Of a DNA stretch of 64,000 nucleotides, positions 52,799 to 63,502 are shown piece by piece (positions within the stretch are counted from its first letter, which is position 1; the number at the start of each line of letters is the position of its first letter). This DNA comes from Arcobacter cloacae (GTDB lineage Bacteria; Campylobacterota; Campylobacteria; Campylobacterales; Arcobacteraceae). The notes beneath the pieces were generated by a model that saw only the letters and a program-made list of their open reading frames with translations, was not told the origin of the DNA and did no database searches. A program made the position numbers and the translations under genes. The DNA lies in NCBI RefSeq assembly GCF_013201935.1, contig NZ_CP053833.1, positions 1,302,001-1,366,000 of the forward strand, given 5' to 3'.

Positions 52799-54969
52799 GA
52801 AGATAATTCGATTCTGTCTTTTTTAACTTTTAAAACTTTTACTTCTATATCTTGACCAACAGATAAAATATCTGATACATTATTTACTCTTTCTTTAGAA
52901 ATTTTTGAAATATGTAACAATCCTTCACCACCTTTTGGTAAAAGTATAAATGCTCCAAAGTCAACAACTCTTTCTACTTTACCAGTAACTACTTCATCAA
53001 TTTGATAAAGTTTTTCAAAATCTATATTTTTTATCTCTTTTCTAGGTGATGCATTATTTGATATAGTTTTTATATGTTCACAAGCATCAATAATATTTTG
53101 CTTATTATCTCCACTTACTTTAACTATTCCATTATCTCTATCAAGATCAATAGAAACAGTGAATTTTTCTATAATTTCTTTTATTGTAGCTCCTGCTTTT
53201 CCTATAATAACCATAAATTTACTTGGATCTATTATAAATTGTTCAACCAATGGTAAAGCACCACTTGGTACGATCTCTTTAGATGCTTCTTCCATTAAGT
53301 CTAAGATATGGTCTCTACCCTCTTTTGCTTGAAGTAATGCTTCTTTTAAAACTGATAATTCAATTCCACCAAGTTTTATGTCCATTTGTAATGCTGTAAT
53401 TCCTTTATTAGTTCCGGCAACTTTAAAATCCATATCTCCATCGTGGTCTTCTAATCCCATGATATCAGTTAATATAGAATATTTATCATTTTCAACAACC
53501 ATTCCCATTGCAACACCAGCAACTAAATTAGATATAGGAACACCTGCTGCTTTAAGTGCTAAAGAACCTCCACAAACAGTTGCCATAGAAGAAGAACCAT
53601 TTGATTCTAAAATTTCAGAAACTAATCTTACAGTTTCATTGTAATCATCATCTATTGTTGCTTCAAGTGCTTTTTTAGCCAAATTACCATGACCTAGTTC
53701 TCTTCTTCCTACACCAAACATAGGTTTTGCTTCACCAACTGAAAAACCTGGAAAGTTATAATGTACCATAAACTTTTCCATTGAAGTAGATTTATCTGTT
53801 AAAACTTCATACATTTGTCCATCTTTAGGACCAGCTATTGTACCAATAACTAAAGCTTGTGTTTCACCTCTTGTAAATAAACAAGAAGAGTGAGTCGAAG
53901 GTAAAATATTTGTTTCAATAGAAATTGGTCTTACATCTTTTAAACCCCTTCCATCAGCTCTTACTTTATCATTTACTATCATTGCTCTTACAATTTCTCT
54001 TTTAACAATTGAAACTGCTTCATAAATAGTGTTAAATTCCAATTCATTTACTGTGCAATATTCATTTTTAGAAATCATTTTAGCAACATCTTTTAATTGA
54101 GTTGCTCTTTCACTTTTAGCAAGTTTTTTTATGGCTTCTCTTATTTCATTTGAAAAATTGTCTCTTACATAATTTATAACTGTTTCTTCAATAGTAAATT
54201 TTACTAATTCAACTTCAACTTTTTCTTTTGAAACTTCTTCAAAAGCTTTTTCATAAGTTAAATTTGCCTCTTTTAATGCGTTTTGAGCAAATGCAATTGC
54301 TTCTACTAAAGCATCTTCATTCATTTCATTTGCATTATGAATTTTTGTAAATGCTTCAATATCAACTTCAACCATTTCACTAGAAGATATAGTTTTCATT
54401 TCAATCATTAACAATTCATCTTTAGATCCAGCTACATATAAATCTAAAGTAGAACTAGCTATTTGCTCAGGTGTTGGATTAATAATATAATTGTTTTCAA
54501 TTTTTCCAACTCTTACACCACAAACAGACTTTTTAATAGGTAAATTTGATGTATATAAAGCAGCATTTGCAGCATTTAAAGATAAAGTTTGTAAATCTAC
54601 ATCTTTATCTGCACTTAAAACCATAACTGTAATAGTTGTAGGATAAACATAACCTTTTGGAAAAAGAGGTCTTAAACTTCTATCAATTACTCTTGAAGTT
54701 AAAGTTTCAAAATCACTTGGTTTTCCTTCTCTTTTTATAAATCCACCAGGTAATTTTGCAGCTGCATAAGTTTTTTCTATATATTGCACAGTTAAAGGTG
54801 TAAAATCTTCACTAACAGGATTATCAAATTCACTAACAACCGTAGCCAAAACTACAGCATTTCCTATTTTTGCTAAAACAGCACCATTTGCTTGTTTAGC
54901 AACTTTATTAAATTCAAAAATTTCTTGTTTTCCATTTAAATCAAATTCACAAACTATTGACATTATCAT
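52792..54969 (-). CDS. pnp: Polyribonucleotide nucleotidyltransferase
   Basis: A 725-residue exoribonuclease (PNPase) of RNA decay. Two RNase PH domains (KLPGGFIKREGKPSDFETL; later LFTRGETQALV and FSVGEAKPMFG), a KH domain (KFMVIIGKAGATIKEI) and an S1 domain (GKVERVVDFGAFILLPKGG) follow in order. Two starts are possible: ATG at 54969, overlapping the upstream stop, or ATG at 54963 with better spacing to AAGGA. It follows the phosphoribosyltransferase gene by direct coupling. Confidence 0.95.
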   Translation of the reverse strand: MIMSIVCEFDLNGKQEIFEFNKVAKQANGAVLAKIGNAVVLATVVSEFDNPVSEDFTPLTVQYIEKTYAAAKLPGGFIKREGKPSDFETLTSRVIDRSLRPLFPKGYVYPTTITVMVLSADKDVDLQTLSLNAANAALYTSNLPIKKSVCGVRVGKIENNYIINPTPEQIASSTLDLYVAGSKDELLMIEMKTISSSEMVEVDIEAFTKIHNANEMNEDALVEAIAFAQNALKEANLTYEKAFEEVSKEKVEVELVKFTIEETVINYVRDNFSNEIREAIKKLAKSERATQLKDVAKMISKNEYCTVNELEFNTIYEAVSIVKREIVRAMIVNDKVRADGRGLKDVRPISIETNILPSTHSSCLFTRGETQALVIGTIAGPKDGQMYEVLTDKSTSMEKFMVHYNFPGFSVGEAKPMFGVGRRELGHGNLAKKALEATIDDDYNETVRLVSEILESNGSSSMATVCGGSLALKAAGVPISNLVAGVAMGMVVENDKYSILTDIMGLEDHDGDMDFKVAGTNKGITALQMDIKLGGIELSVLKEALLQAKEGRDHILDLMEEASKEIVPSGALPLVEQFIIDPSKFMVIIGKAGATIKEIIEKFTVSIDLDRDNGIVKVSGDNKQNIIDACEHIKTISNNASPRKEIKNIDFEKLYQIDEVVTGKVERVVDFGAFILLPKGGEGLLHISKISKERVNNVSDILSVGQDIEVKVLKVKKDRIELSSN

Positions 54970-55619
54970 AATCCTTTTTTTATTTTTTCTATATCTTCAA
55001 AGCTAAGTTCTTCTAAACTATCGTAATAAAAATCAATTTCTACAAAATGTTCTAATTTCTTTACAAAATATAAATCATCTGCAATTGATTCTATGGTTGG
55101 AATACTTGCTGTTGGTAAAATTGGAGTTGCTACTGAAATAGATTTTGCTTTTAAGTTAATAGCAGTTTTAATACAAGCCATCATTGTAAGACCTGTATTA
55201 ATACCCTCATCAACTATCAAAACATTTTTATCTTCTAATTTTTCAATTTTCTCACCTTGCCTAAATCTATTAACTTGTTTAAGTATAGACTCTTCTAAAA
55301 CTTGCTTAGATTTTGAGTAAACATAATCTAAACTAATATCAAATGATTTTACTAACTCCTCATGTATTAAAACTTCTTCTCTTTCTGTAACAACTGCAAT
55401 TTCACAATCTTCATTATTTGGTGCATAAATTTTTCCTGAAAACATAATATCATATTTGCCATTTAATGCTTTTGCAACAATTTTTGCTATTTCAAAACCA
55501 CCATAAGAACTTGCAATTACAATCCACTCTTCAAGCTTCATATTATCTATTGGTAAAGCATCAATTAATCTATACGCAGCAACTTCTCTATTTTTAAAAT
55601 ATATACTATCTGGATTCAT
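54966..55619 (-). CDS. Phosphoribosyltransferase-domain protein
   Basis: A 217-residue protein of the type I PRTase fold. The PRPP loop is NVLIVDEGINTGLTMMACI, and a FEIAKIVAKAL region lies nearer the start. The substrate base is unknown; many such proteins next to pnp or lptD are annotated only as phosphoribosyltransferase. It is coupled to lptD (TAATG) and to pnp. Confidence 0.85.
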   Translation of the reverse strand: MNPDSIYFKNREVAAYRLIDALPIDNMKLEEWIVIASSYGGFEIAKIVAKALNGKYDIMFSGKIYAPNNEDCEIAVVTEREEVLIHEELVKSFDISLDYVYSKSKQVLEESILKQVNRFRQGEKIEKLEDKNVLIVDEGINTGLTMMACIKTAINLKAKSISVATPILPTASIPTIESIADDLYFVKKLEHFVEIDFYYDSLEELSFEDIEKIKKGL

Positions 55620-57793
55620 TATTTATCATCATTTTCAATTTTATATTTATATTTAACTCCACCTATTGGTTTTAATGTTAAATTTACAAATACAATATCT
55701 TGTTCAATAGATTTATAAGTATCATTAGAAGAATTTCTTGAAGTTGGTTCTATTTCTCTTTCTATACTAAGATCCAAATTCCAACAACTATCATCTATAT
55801 TAAAACCTACTCCTTGCTTATTTCTAATTTTTTCTTTAAGATTATAATTTTCATAATATCTAATAGAGTAATCTTTTGCTATTTTGTATGAAGTACTAAA
55901 TCTATATGATTCTAAATCCTCTTTATTTGAATTTTCTGTTTCTTTAGACTCATAATATCCAGCACTAAAAGATAATTTTTCATAAGTTAATGTATTATTT
56001 ACACTGCTTTCGATAAATTCATCATCTTGTACATTGTAAACTGCTCTTCCTGAAATAGAACCATAATTATGATTTATTTTTACATAATTTTCATAATTTT
56101 GTAACTCTGGATTATCTAATTCATCATATAAAATAGATTGTGACATTTTATGATTTATTATCTGCTTTAAACTATCTTTATTATACAAAGATTGATTTAA
56201 TGACAACACTATATTCTTATCTTCTTCAATTGTGGGAAAAGGTTTTAATGGATCCCATTTATCATTATTCTCTTTTTCTGCTACAGTAGGTTTTCTTCCT
56301 TTTACAACAATACTTTTACCAGTTGCACCATATAAATCACCATCTTCTTTTAGGTTTTTAGGAATTATATATTCACTTGTTAAGTTCATAGTATGTAAGT
56401 AATCTTCGTAGGGTTTTATTAAATCACTTCCAACTAAAAAAGAAGTTCTGTTTTGAATTAAATTACCATCTTCATACTTTACTCTATCCGTATTTCCATA
56501 TTCATATTTACTTAACAAAGTTTTATTTTCAACTGTAAAATATAAATAATCATCTAAAAAATATTTACTATAGCTAATAGGAACACTTATTTCATAAATA
56601 TTAGCAGTTAATCCTTCTGGTCTTGTATAATTCATAAATTTAGTATCTACAGAATATAATAATCCATCAAGAAACAACTCTTTATTATATGAATGAAAGT
56701 GTAATTGAGGTAACTCTTGTAAAGTTTGATTATTTGATTTTTTTGACGTATCTATATAATATCTAGCATATGCTCCTGTATAATAATCAGGTGTGTTGTA
56801 AAAATAGTTGATTTTAGATTCAACTTTTTTATCTGTTGATATAGTAGCATCTTCATCTTCTAAAGTTATATATTCAACAGCATTCAAATATCTTAACGAC
56901 GAATATAATCCATCATCACTTATATCAGAATTTGAAAAAATATTTCTTCTTGTATAGTTAATATCCACACCAAAATATTCACTATTTTCTAAATTATTCT
57001 CTTCTTTATAGTCTTTATATTCTTTAAATATTCCTGTTTTTACTCTTAGTATAGAATCAGGGGAATCAGCATATCTATAATGTGCATAAATACCATTTCC
57101 TCTAAATGTTCTAATTTGAGGAATTAATTCTAAGTCATAATTATCAGCAGGAGCAATAAATATTGGCTGAGAATAATAAATTCCATCATCACCCGAATAA
57201 CCTAATGTTGGTAATAATAAACCTGTTCTTCTAGTAGTATCAGTTGGAAAACCTAAATATGGACTATAAAGAACAGGTACATTTTTAACATATAACCTTG
57301 GATTATAAGCATCAACCCATTTATTTTCAGTATCATAATCAATAGAGCTAGCTCTAATACTCCAATCAGGATTTATACAATCGCAAGAAGAAATAATAGA
57401 ACTATTAAGTTCTACTAATTCATTGTTTTTTGAAGATTCTTTTGAATTAACCCAAAGTTTACTACTATTTTCATATAGAAAAGTTGGTTCTTGATTTAAT
57501 GAATCAGTTTTTAAGTCTACAAAAGCATAATTACTTTGAGTTTGAATGTTATTGTCTTTTATAATTAAAACATTATCAAACAACTCAAAAATCTCACTCT
57601 CTTGATGATATATAACTTTATCTGCACTCAAATAATAAGTTGGAGAAAATATAACAACATTTCCGGTTGCTGTTAAAACATTCTCTTTAGATTTTAAATC
57701 TTCAGCAACTAATTGAAATTTTTCATTTTTCATTTCTTGAGCTTGTAATAAAGCAGATGTTATTACTAAAGTGCTAATTATTCTTTTATACAT
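55619..57793 (-). CDS. lptD: LPS-assembly protein LptD
   Basis: A 724-residue outer-membrane protein. A signal peptide (ISTLVITSALLQAQ) is followed by an OstA/LptA-like domain (VLTATGNVVIFSPTYYLSADK) and a long beta-barrel rich in Tyr and Asn, with VPVLYSPYLGFPTDTTRRTG and the two-cysteine CDC motif near residue 138. It places lipopolysaccharide in the outer leaflet. It overlaps the RDD gene by eight bases. Confidence 0.9.
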   Translation of the reverse strand: MYKRIISTLVITSALLQAQEMKNEKFQLVAEDLKSKENVLTATGNVVIFSPTYYLSADKVIYHQESEIFELFDNVLIIKDNNIQTQSNYAFVDLKTDSLNQEPTFLYENSSKLWVNSKESSKNNELVELNSSIISSCDCINPDWSIRASSIDYDTENKWVDAYNPRLYVKNVPVLYSPYLGFPTDTTRRTGLLLPTLGYSGDDGIYYSQPIFIAPADNYDLELIPQIRTFRGNGIYAHYRYADSPDSILRVKTGIFKEYKDYKEENNLENSEYFGVDINYTRRNIFSNSDISDDGLYSSLRYLNAVEYITLEDEDATISTDKKVESKINYFYNTPDYYTGAYARYYIDTSKKSNNQTLQELPQLHFHSYNKELFLDGLLYSVDTKFMNYTRPEGLTANIYEISVPISYSKYFLDDYLYFTVENKTLLSKYEYGNTDRVKYEDGNLIQNRTSFLVGSDLIKPYEDYLHTMNLTSEYIIPKNLKEDGDLYGATGKSIVVKGRKPTVAEKENNDKWDPLKPFPTIEEDKNIVLSLNQSLYNKDSLKQIINHKMSQSILYDELDNPELQNYENYVKINHNYGSISGRAVYNVQDDEFIESSVNNTLTYEKLSFSAGYYESKETENSNKEDLESYRFSTSYKIAKDYSIRYYENYNLKEKIRNKQGVGFNIDDSCWNLDLSIEREIEPTSRNSSNDTYKSIEQDIVFVNLTLKPIGGVKYKYKIENDDK

Positions 57794-58223
57794 TAACTAC
57801 CAACGTTTTACCTGTAATGTCATGAAATGTTTTTCTACCTTCATTAAAGAATCCAATTAAAAAACCTACATAAAAAAACATTTCTGAAAAAATTCTTCCA
57901 ACAGCTCTTAAAAATGCTGAAAAGATAGAAACCCTACCCCAATGATTTGCATCAATAACTCTAATTTTCGCAACAATTTTTCCTATAGTTGCCCCATAAT
58001 ACCAAACAAAAAAAGTGTGATATAAAACTTTTAAAGTAATCAAAGGCATAACTAAATCAGTTTTTAAAAGAAACATTAAAGCTTCCATATCATGACTAAC
58101 AGCTGATATATTTCCCCAAAATATAAAAATTACTATAACAGTTAATATTAAATCATCAATTACATAAGCAAAAGCTCTTGAACGCATTGATGCTAATTGA
58201 AGATTATTTGTATTATCTTGCAT
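57786..58223 (-). CDS. RDD-family membrane protein
   Basis: A 145-residue inner-membrane protein with about three helices. The RDD motif is in RAFAYVIDDLILTVIVIF, and YYGATIGKIVAKIRVID is the usual second block. Function unknown; some members are ion antiporters. It lies between purD and lptD in one transcript. Confidence 0.88.
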   Translation of the reverse strand: MQDNTNNLQLASMRSRAFAYVIDDLILTVIVIFIFWGNISAVSHDMEALMFLLKTDLVMPLITLKVLYHTFFVWYYGATIGKIVAKIRVIDANHWGRVSIFSAFLRAVGRIFSEMFFYVGFLIGFFNEGRKTFHDITGKTLVVNV

Positions 58224-58230
58224 TTGATAT

Positions 58231-59496
58231 TTACTTTAAAGCTTGATATGCAATATCTGATCTGCATTTTTTGCCAGCAAAATGAACTTGTCCACATAGA
58301 GCATAAGCTCTATCTCTTGCTTCTTTTATGCTTTTCCCAAATCCAACACAAACTAAAACTCTTCCACCTGTAGCCATTAATTTACCATCAATTTTTTCAA
58401 CACCAGCATAAGAAATATGTGAATTTTGAAGTAAATCATTATCTACTATTTTATCAACTATAATTTCAGCAGGAGTACTTGAACTATAAGGATAATTTCC
58501 ACTAGCCATTACAACACCTACACCAAATTCATCTTTGATTTTAATATCAAGTTTATCAAGTTGTTTTGTAGCACCTTTATAAAATAGTTCAGATACAGGA
58601 GTTTCAAGTAATGGCATTAAAATTTCACACTCAGGATCACCAAATCTAACATTATATTCTAAAATTATTGGTTCACCACGTACCACCATAACTCCAATAA
58701 ACAATACGCCTTCAAAAGGTGCACCTTCTTGTTGCATACCTTTTAAAGTCGGTTTAATAACTCTTTCTTCAATTTTTTTATAAATTTCATCATTTACTAA
58801 AGGAGTTGGAGCATAAGCACCCATTCCTCCAGTATTAGGACCTGTATCTCCATCTCCTACTCTTTTATGGTCTTGAGCAGCTGGTAATACTTTGTAGTTT
58901 TCTCCATCACAAATAGCAAAAACTGATAATTCATAACCATCTAAATACTCTTCAACAACAATTGAAGTTCCCGCATCACCAAAAGCTGCCCCGCTCAACA
59001 TTTCAGAAGCAGCTTTTTTTGCTTCATCTTTAGATTGAGCTATAATTACACCTTTCCCTGCACATAAACCATCAGCTTTTACAACAATTGGTTCAGTCAT
59101 TGTGTCAATAAAATCATAAGCTTCTTTTTCATTTGAAGTTTCTATAAACGCTGCTGTTGGTATGTTATACTTTTTAAGAATATTTTTCATATATACTTTT
59201 GAACCTTCAAGTTGAGCAGCTGCTGCACTTGGTCCAAAAATAGTTAAGCCATTTTCTTTAAATATATCAACAACACCATCTACTAAAGGAGCTTCAGGTC
59301 CTACAATAGTTAAATCAATAGAATTATCTTTCGCCCAAACTGCTAATTCATTATAATCTTTAATATTTATATTTATACCTAATGTATCAGTTGCACCATT
59401 TCCTGGCATAAAATACAAGTTGTGAGCATTTTCTTTGTATATTGCTAATCCAATAGAGTATTCTCTACCACCACTTCCTAGTATCAATATATTCAC
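58231..59496 (-). CDS. purD: Phosphoribosylamine--glycine ligase
   Basis: A 421-residue ATP-grasp enzyme for the second step of purine synthesis. Motifs are [62 protein letters not shown] and VRFGDPECE. The start is GTG with AAGGA six bases before. A probable 6S RNA gene lies directly upstream on the same strand, so purD may be transcribed in part by read-through from it. Confidence 0.96.
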   Translation of the reverse strand: MNILILGSGGREYSIGLAIYKENAHNLYFMPGNGATDTLGININIKDYNELAVWAKDNSIDLTIVGPEAPLVDGVVDIFKENGLTIFGPSAAAAQLEGSKVYMKNILKKYNIPTAAFIETSNEKEAYDFIDTMTEPIVVKADGLCAGKGVIIAQSKDEAKKAASEMLSGAAFGDAGTSIVVEEYLDGYELSVFAICDGENYKVLPAAQDHKRVGDGDTGPNTGGMGAYAPTPLVNDEIYKKIEERVIKPTLKGMQQEGAPFEGVLFIGVMVVRGEPIILEYNVRFGDPECEILMPLLETPVSELFYKGATKQLDKLDIKIKDEFGVGVVMASGNYPYSSSTPAEIIVDKIVDNDLLQNSHISYAGVEKIDGKLMATGGRVLVCVGFGKSIKEARDRAYALCGQVHFAGKKCRSDIAYQALK

Positions 59497-59525
59497 AATA
59501 ATTCCTTAATAATAATTTTGAAAAT

Positions 59526-59697
59526 ATCCAAGTAGCCGTTAACCATCAAAATGGCCCTAAAAGCCACAAATTGTACACAAGAGCATAACTTCAGGAGCAA
59601 AAACACAATGAATTGCTACACACAGTATTGACTACAAAATTGCATACACAAACACATTATCGGACCCACAACAATGGAAATCCCGAACTACTTAGAT
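59526..59697 (-). ncRNA. ssrS: Probable 6S RNA
   Basis: A 172-base, non-coding, less A/T-rich segment. Its ends form a 10-bp helix (59688-59697 with 59526-59535), and inner helices are CCAU with AUGG and GGUCC with GGGCC, around a large central region. The odd positions are G-U on the minus strand and C-A mismatches on the plus strand, at two separate sites, which fixes the strand. A -10 box TAAAAT (59708-59703) lies six bases before the inferred 5' end. Size, long closed rod shape and position before purD fit the epsilon-type 6S RNA as I recall it. The apical part was not resolved, so other structured RNAs are possible. Confidence 0.6.
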
Positions 59698-59731
59698 TAT
59701 TTATTTTATCTAAATATGATTAAATTTGAGT

Positions 59732-60364
59732 TTAAAGAAATCTTTGCTTTGCTAGTTTTATGCACTCTTCAATTGAAGTTAAAGAACTAACTTTATATTT
59801 TATCTCTTTTGGAAGAAACTTTGCTGTTGTCTGTCCTATAACTATAGCTTCATATGAATTATCCCAATTATATTGTTTAAAAAAACACTCTACACTTGAA
59901 GGTGAAGTAAAAATAAATGTGGAATTTTTTTCTAAATTAGTATAAGTTTTTTTACAAGATGTCTTATACGCAATTAATTCATCTAAAAAAATACCATTTT
60001 TTCTCAGTATATTAGGCAAATCAGATACAGTTTTTAAAGCCTTTACATATAAAACCTTTTTATCTTTTAACACCTCTATTAATTCATTTGCAAATTCATT
60101 TCCATGACCTGAATTTCCAGTAAAAACAACTTTTCCTTCTAATTCTTTTATAATGTCTGCTGTTTTTTGAGCGATGGCATATGAATCTAACTTTCTCCAA
60201 TCTTTATTAAAAGAATCAAGGGAATAAACTGCATTTTTTGATGTAAAAACTAAAGAATCATATTTAGATAAATCAATATTCGATAGAATGTATTCTATTC
60301 CAAAAACTTCTAAATTTTCGATATCAGGATATTTTTGATTATTTAACAAATATATTTTAGCCAT
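59732..60364 (-). CDS. hemD: Uroporphyrinogen-III synthase
   Basis: A 210-residue haem-pathway enzyme cyclising hydroxymethylbilane. The family is poorly conserved; supporting features are YDSLVFTSKNAVYSL, KVLYVKALKTVSDLP, STFIFTSPSSVECFFKQ and AIVIGQTTAKFL. The ATG lies inside the end of the SulP gene (eight-base overlap). Its 3' end faces the 6S RNA promoter. Confidence 0.85.
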   Translation of the reverse strand: MAKIYLLNNQKYPDIENLEVFGIEYILSNIDLSKYDSLVFTSKNAVYSLDSFNKDWRKLDSYAIAQKTADIIKELEGKVVFTGNSGHGNEFANELIEVLKDKKVLYVKALKTVSDLPNILRKNGIFLDELIAYKTSCKKTYTNLEKNSTFIFTSPSSVECFFKQYNWDNSYEAIVIGQTTAKFLPKEIKYKVSSLTSIEECIKLAKQRFL

Positions 60365-61928
60365 GTATTAACTCATATTTTTGTGTATAATTTATTGCAT
60401 CATCTAAATTATGATAAATTCTAATCTTTTTAAATAAATTTGCCGTATCTACAGATAAAATTTTCTTTTTATGTCTATAATTCAATACTAATATTATTTC
60501 TAAATCCTTACTTTTAAATTTTTCTATTATCTCTTCGAGGGTAAAAATTGCAGAGATATCTAAAAATGATACATTTTTACAATCAATTATAATTTTTTTA
60601 CTATCTTTTATTTTTTCTAATCTTAACTCTAATGCTGATGCTGTTCCAAAAAATAAAGAACCATTTACCTTTAAAATTTCTATTTCATGATTTTCTATAT
60701 CTATATCAAAAGAGACTCTTGAACGACTGGTTTTCATTTGAGTATTTTTTGAAACTTGATAAACAGCAATTATTGATGAAATTGTTATTCCAACACCAAC
60801 AGCCATAATTAAATCAACAAATACTGTTAATAAAAAAACTGTTATCATAATAATCAAATCTTGTCTTGATACTTTATTTATAACTTTTAAAAATTTATAA
60901 TCTAAAATATCAAAACCTACTTTAATCAAAATACCAGATAAAACAGCAAGTGGTATTTCTGATGCAAGAGGAGCTAAAATCAAAACAATTAATAAAAGTG
61001 TAATAGAGTGAACCATCCCTGATAATTTAGTTGTTGCACCGCTATTGATATTTACGACTGTTCTCATAGTTGCACCTGCTCCTGGAATTGCACCAAAAAA
61101 AGAACAAATAGTATTTCCTATCCCTTGTCCAATTAACTCTTTTTTTGAATCATGTTTAGTTTTTGTTTTAGAATCAGCAACAACTGAAGTCAATAAAGAA
61201 TCAATAGAACCTAAAAGAGCTAATGTAATCGCAAAAGTTAAAATAGTACTTAGCTTTAAAATATCAAATGAAATTGGTAAAACAAAATTAGGAAATCCCA
61301 TAGGAATTTCACCAATAGTTGTAATTTCAAAATCCATAAAAATTGAAAACAGAGTTACAAAAACAAGTGCGATTAATGCAGAAGGAATAATATTTGATAT
61401 CTTTTTAGGAGTAAAAAACATTATCAATAAAGTAATAGTTGCAAGTATAATAGCTTGTATATTAGCTTTTTCAAAAGTTTCTAAAAGATGTGTTACTGTG
61501 TAAATAATCGAACTATATGACTCAACACCTACAAAAGGATTTATTTGTAAAATAATTATAATAACACCTATTCCACACATAAATCCTGAAATAACAGGAT
61601 ATGGAATATATTTAACCCATTTACCAATTCCTATTATACCAAAAGAGATTTGCATAAGACCAGCTAAAAATACAACTGTCATAACTGTAGAAATATCATT
61701 TGGGAAAGTTGCAATTGTAGCAGCTACAATAACCGTCATAGGACCTGTTGGTCCTGAAATTTGAGTAGGTGTTCCACCAAAAAAAGCTGCAAAAAAACCT
61801 AATATAATTGCACCATACAAACCAGCAATAGCTCCCGCCCCACTTGCAACTCCAAAAGCTAAAGCTAAAGGAAGAGCTACAACAGCAACTGTAATTCCAG
61901 CAAAAATATCATTTTTTATTTTGTTCAA
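60357..61928 (-). CDS. SulP-family anion transporter with STAS domain
   Basis: A 523-residue membrane protein with about twelve helices, opening NDIFAGITVAVVALPLALAFG, then GPTGPMTVIVAAT and SIDSLLTSVVADSKT, typical of SulP. The last 110 residues form a STAS domain (KIIIDCKNVSFLDISAIFTL). Members carry sulfate, bicarbonate or carboxylates. The start is TTG with AGGTG upstream; der lies 20 bases before it. Confidence 0.9.
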   Translation of the reverse strand: MNKIKNDIFAGITVAVVALPLALAFGVASGAGAIAGLYGAIILGFFAAFFGGTPTQISGPTGPMTVIVAATIATFPNDISTVMTVVFLAGLMQISFGIIGIGKWVKYIPYPVISGFMCGIGVIIIILQINPFVGVESYSSIIYTVTHLLETFEKANIQAIILATITLLIMFFTPKKISNIIPSALIALVFVTLFSIFMDFEITTIGEIPMGFPNFVLPISFDILKLSTILTFAITLALLGSIDSLLTSVVADSKTKTKHDSKKELIGQGIGNTICSFFGAIPGAGATMRTVVNINSGATTKLSGMVHSITLLLIVLILAPLASEIPLAVLSGILIKVGFDILDYKFLKVINKVSRQDLIIMITVFLLTVFVDLIMAVGVGITISSIIAVYQVSKNTQMKTSRSRVSFDIDIENHEIEILKVNGSLFFGTASALELRLEKIKDSKKIIIDCKNVSFLDISAIFTLEEIIEKFKSKDLEIILVLNYRHKKKILSVDTANLFKKIRIYHNLDDAINYTQKYELIHG

Positions 61929-61948
61929 GAAAACACCTAAAATTAAGT

Positions 61949-63415
61949 TTATCTATCTCTTTCTAAATACTCTTCATCACCCATTTTATCATTTTTACCA
62001 CGTGCTATTACATGAATAGGTGTTCCTTCAAAATTAAAGTTATCTCTTAAATAATTTATCAAATACCTTTTATATGTAAAATGTAAAAGATTTGGTTTAT
62101 TCATAACAAGAGCAATTCGTGGAGGTCTTGTGTCAAACTGAGTTGTATAATAAATTCTTAAATAAACACCATTTGGACTAGGAAGAGAATGTCTAGTAAC
62201 TGCTTCTTCAATAACTTTATTTAATTGAGAAGTAGGAATTCTTTGAATGTAATTATTATGAATCTCTATTATTTTTTCTTTTAGTCGCTCAATACTTCTT
62301 CCTGTTTTTGCAGAAACAGCAATAATAGGTGCATAAGATAAAAATCTAAATCTTCTTCTTATCTCTTCTTCCATCTTTTGGAAAGTATCCATATTTTCAT
62401 CCCATTTATTTAAAACGATAATAGTACCTAATCCATATTCATCAACAAGACCAGCAATTTTTTCATCTAAATCTGTAAGTTCTCTTGATGCATCTAAAAC
62501 AACTAAAGCCATATTTGCTTTATCTAACATCTCTTTAGTTCTCATTAAAGCATATTTTTCAATTCCTTCAATACTTCCTCTACGTCTAAGACCTGCTGTA
62601 TCGACAAATGTAATTTGCTTCTCTTTATACTCAAAAGATTCATCAACTGGATCAATAGTTGTTCCTGCTATTGGAGATACAACTGATCTTTCTTCTCCTA
62701 ATATAGCATTTAAAATTGAAGATTTACCTACATTTACTCTTCCTATAATTGCAACATTAATTTTATTTTCATCAACTTCTTTATTATTTTCTTCTGTAAT
62801 ATTTTCTATTTCTTCACTTGAATAATCTTCTTCATCATCAAAATCAAAATCTTCTTCTCTTTGTTTTTTTAAAGCTTCAGCTTCTTCACGTGCTACAGTT
62901 TCAAGATTAACAGGAAGATGTTGATAAATCCATTCAAATAGATTTTTAGTACCTCTATTATGTGAAACTGAAATTCCAAAAAGATTCTCATCACCAATAC
63001 CAAATTCAAAAAATTCCCAAAGCCTTTCTAACTCTTTATCATTATCAATCTTATTTACAACTAAGGCTAACTCTTTCCCTAATCTTTGAAGCTCATAAAA
63101 TAATTCTTTATCCTTATCATCAGGTATATTTTTACCATCCACCATAAAAAGTATTATATCAGCCTCTTTTGCCGTTTCTATAGCTTTTCTTTTTACATTT
63201 GAAAATATAGCATCATTAGTTTCATCAATACCACCTGTATCTAACATCAATGCTTTTCTATCTAATATTTCAATTTCGTGTTTTCTAATATCTCTTGTTG
63301 TTCCAGCCATATCTGATACAATAGCAATTCTTTTATTTGCTATTCTATTAAATAGTGAAGATTTACCAACATTTGGTTGCCCAATAAGTGCAATTTTTTT
63401 TAGTGTCTTATCCAT
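61949..63415 (-). CDS. der: Ribosome assembly GTPase Der
   Basis: A 488-residue protein with two GTPase domains, ALIGQPNVGKSSLFN at residue 10 and AIIGRVNVGKSSILN near 224; each has DTGG or DTAG and NKxD motifs. An acidic linker (EEDFDFDDEEDYSSEEIE) joins them, and the C-terminal KH-like domain ends in HVIARGKNDKMG. It acts in 50S subunit assembly. AGGATT lies upstream of the ATG. Confidence 0.95.
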   Translation of the reverse strand: MDKTLKKIALIGQPNVGKSSLFNRIANKRIAIVSDMAGTTRDIRKHEIEILDRKALMLDTGGIDETNDAIFSNVKRKAIETAKEADIILFMVDGKNIPDDKDKELFYELQRLGKELALVVNKIDNDKELERLWEFFEFGIGDENLFGISVSHNRGTKNLFEWIYQHLPVNLETVAREEAEALKKQREEDFDFDDEEDYSSEEIENITEENNKEVDENKINVAIIGRVNVGKSSILNAILGEERSVVSPIAGTTIDPVDESFEYKEKQITFVDTAGLRRRGSIEGIEKYALMRTKEMLDKANMALVVLDASRELTDLDEKIAGLVDEYGLGTIIVLNKWDENMDTFQKMEEEIRRRFRFLSYAPIIAVSAKTGRSIERLKEKIIEIHNNYIQRIPTSQLNKVIEEAVTRHSLPSPNGVYLRIYYTTQFDTRPPRIALVMNKPNLLHFTYKRYLINYLRDNFNFEGTPIHVIARGKNDKMGDEEYLERDR

Positions 63416-63450
63416 AAATTTTTTAATCCTAATTTTTTTATCATAAATTA

Positions 63451-63485
63451 AAAAAGGTATTAGCCTTTTATGCTAATACCTTTTT
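63451..63485 (-). terminator. Intrinsic terminator of hpf
   Basis: A perfect 14-bp stem (63451-63464, 63472-63485, seven-base loop), followed on the minus strand by TTAATTTAT after a T-run in the arm. It separates hpf from der. Confidence 0.85.
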
Positions 63486-63502
63486 CATTACAAAAGCTCT
63501 TC

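Noticed and set aside
61045-61503. A 152-codon plus-strand ORF within the SulP gene
   Set aside because: It mirrors the hydrophobic codons of the transporter, has no motif, and lacks a convincing ribosome-binding site.
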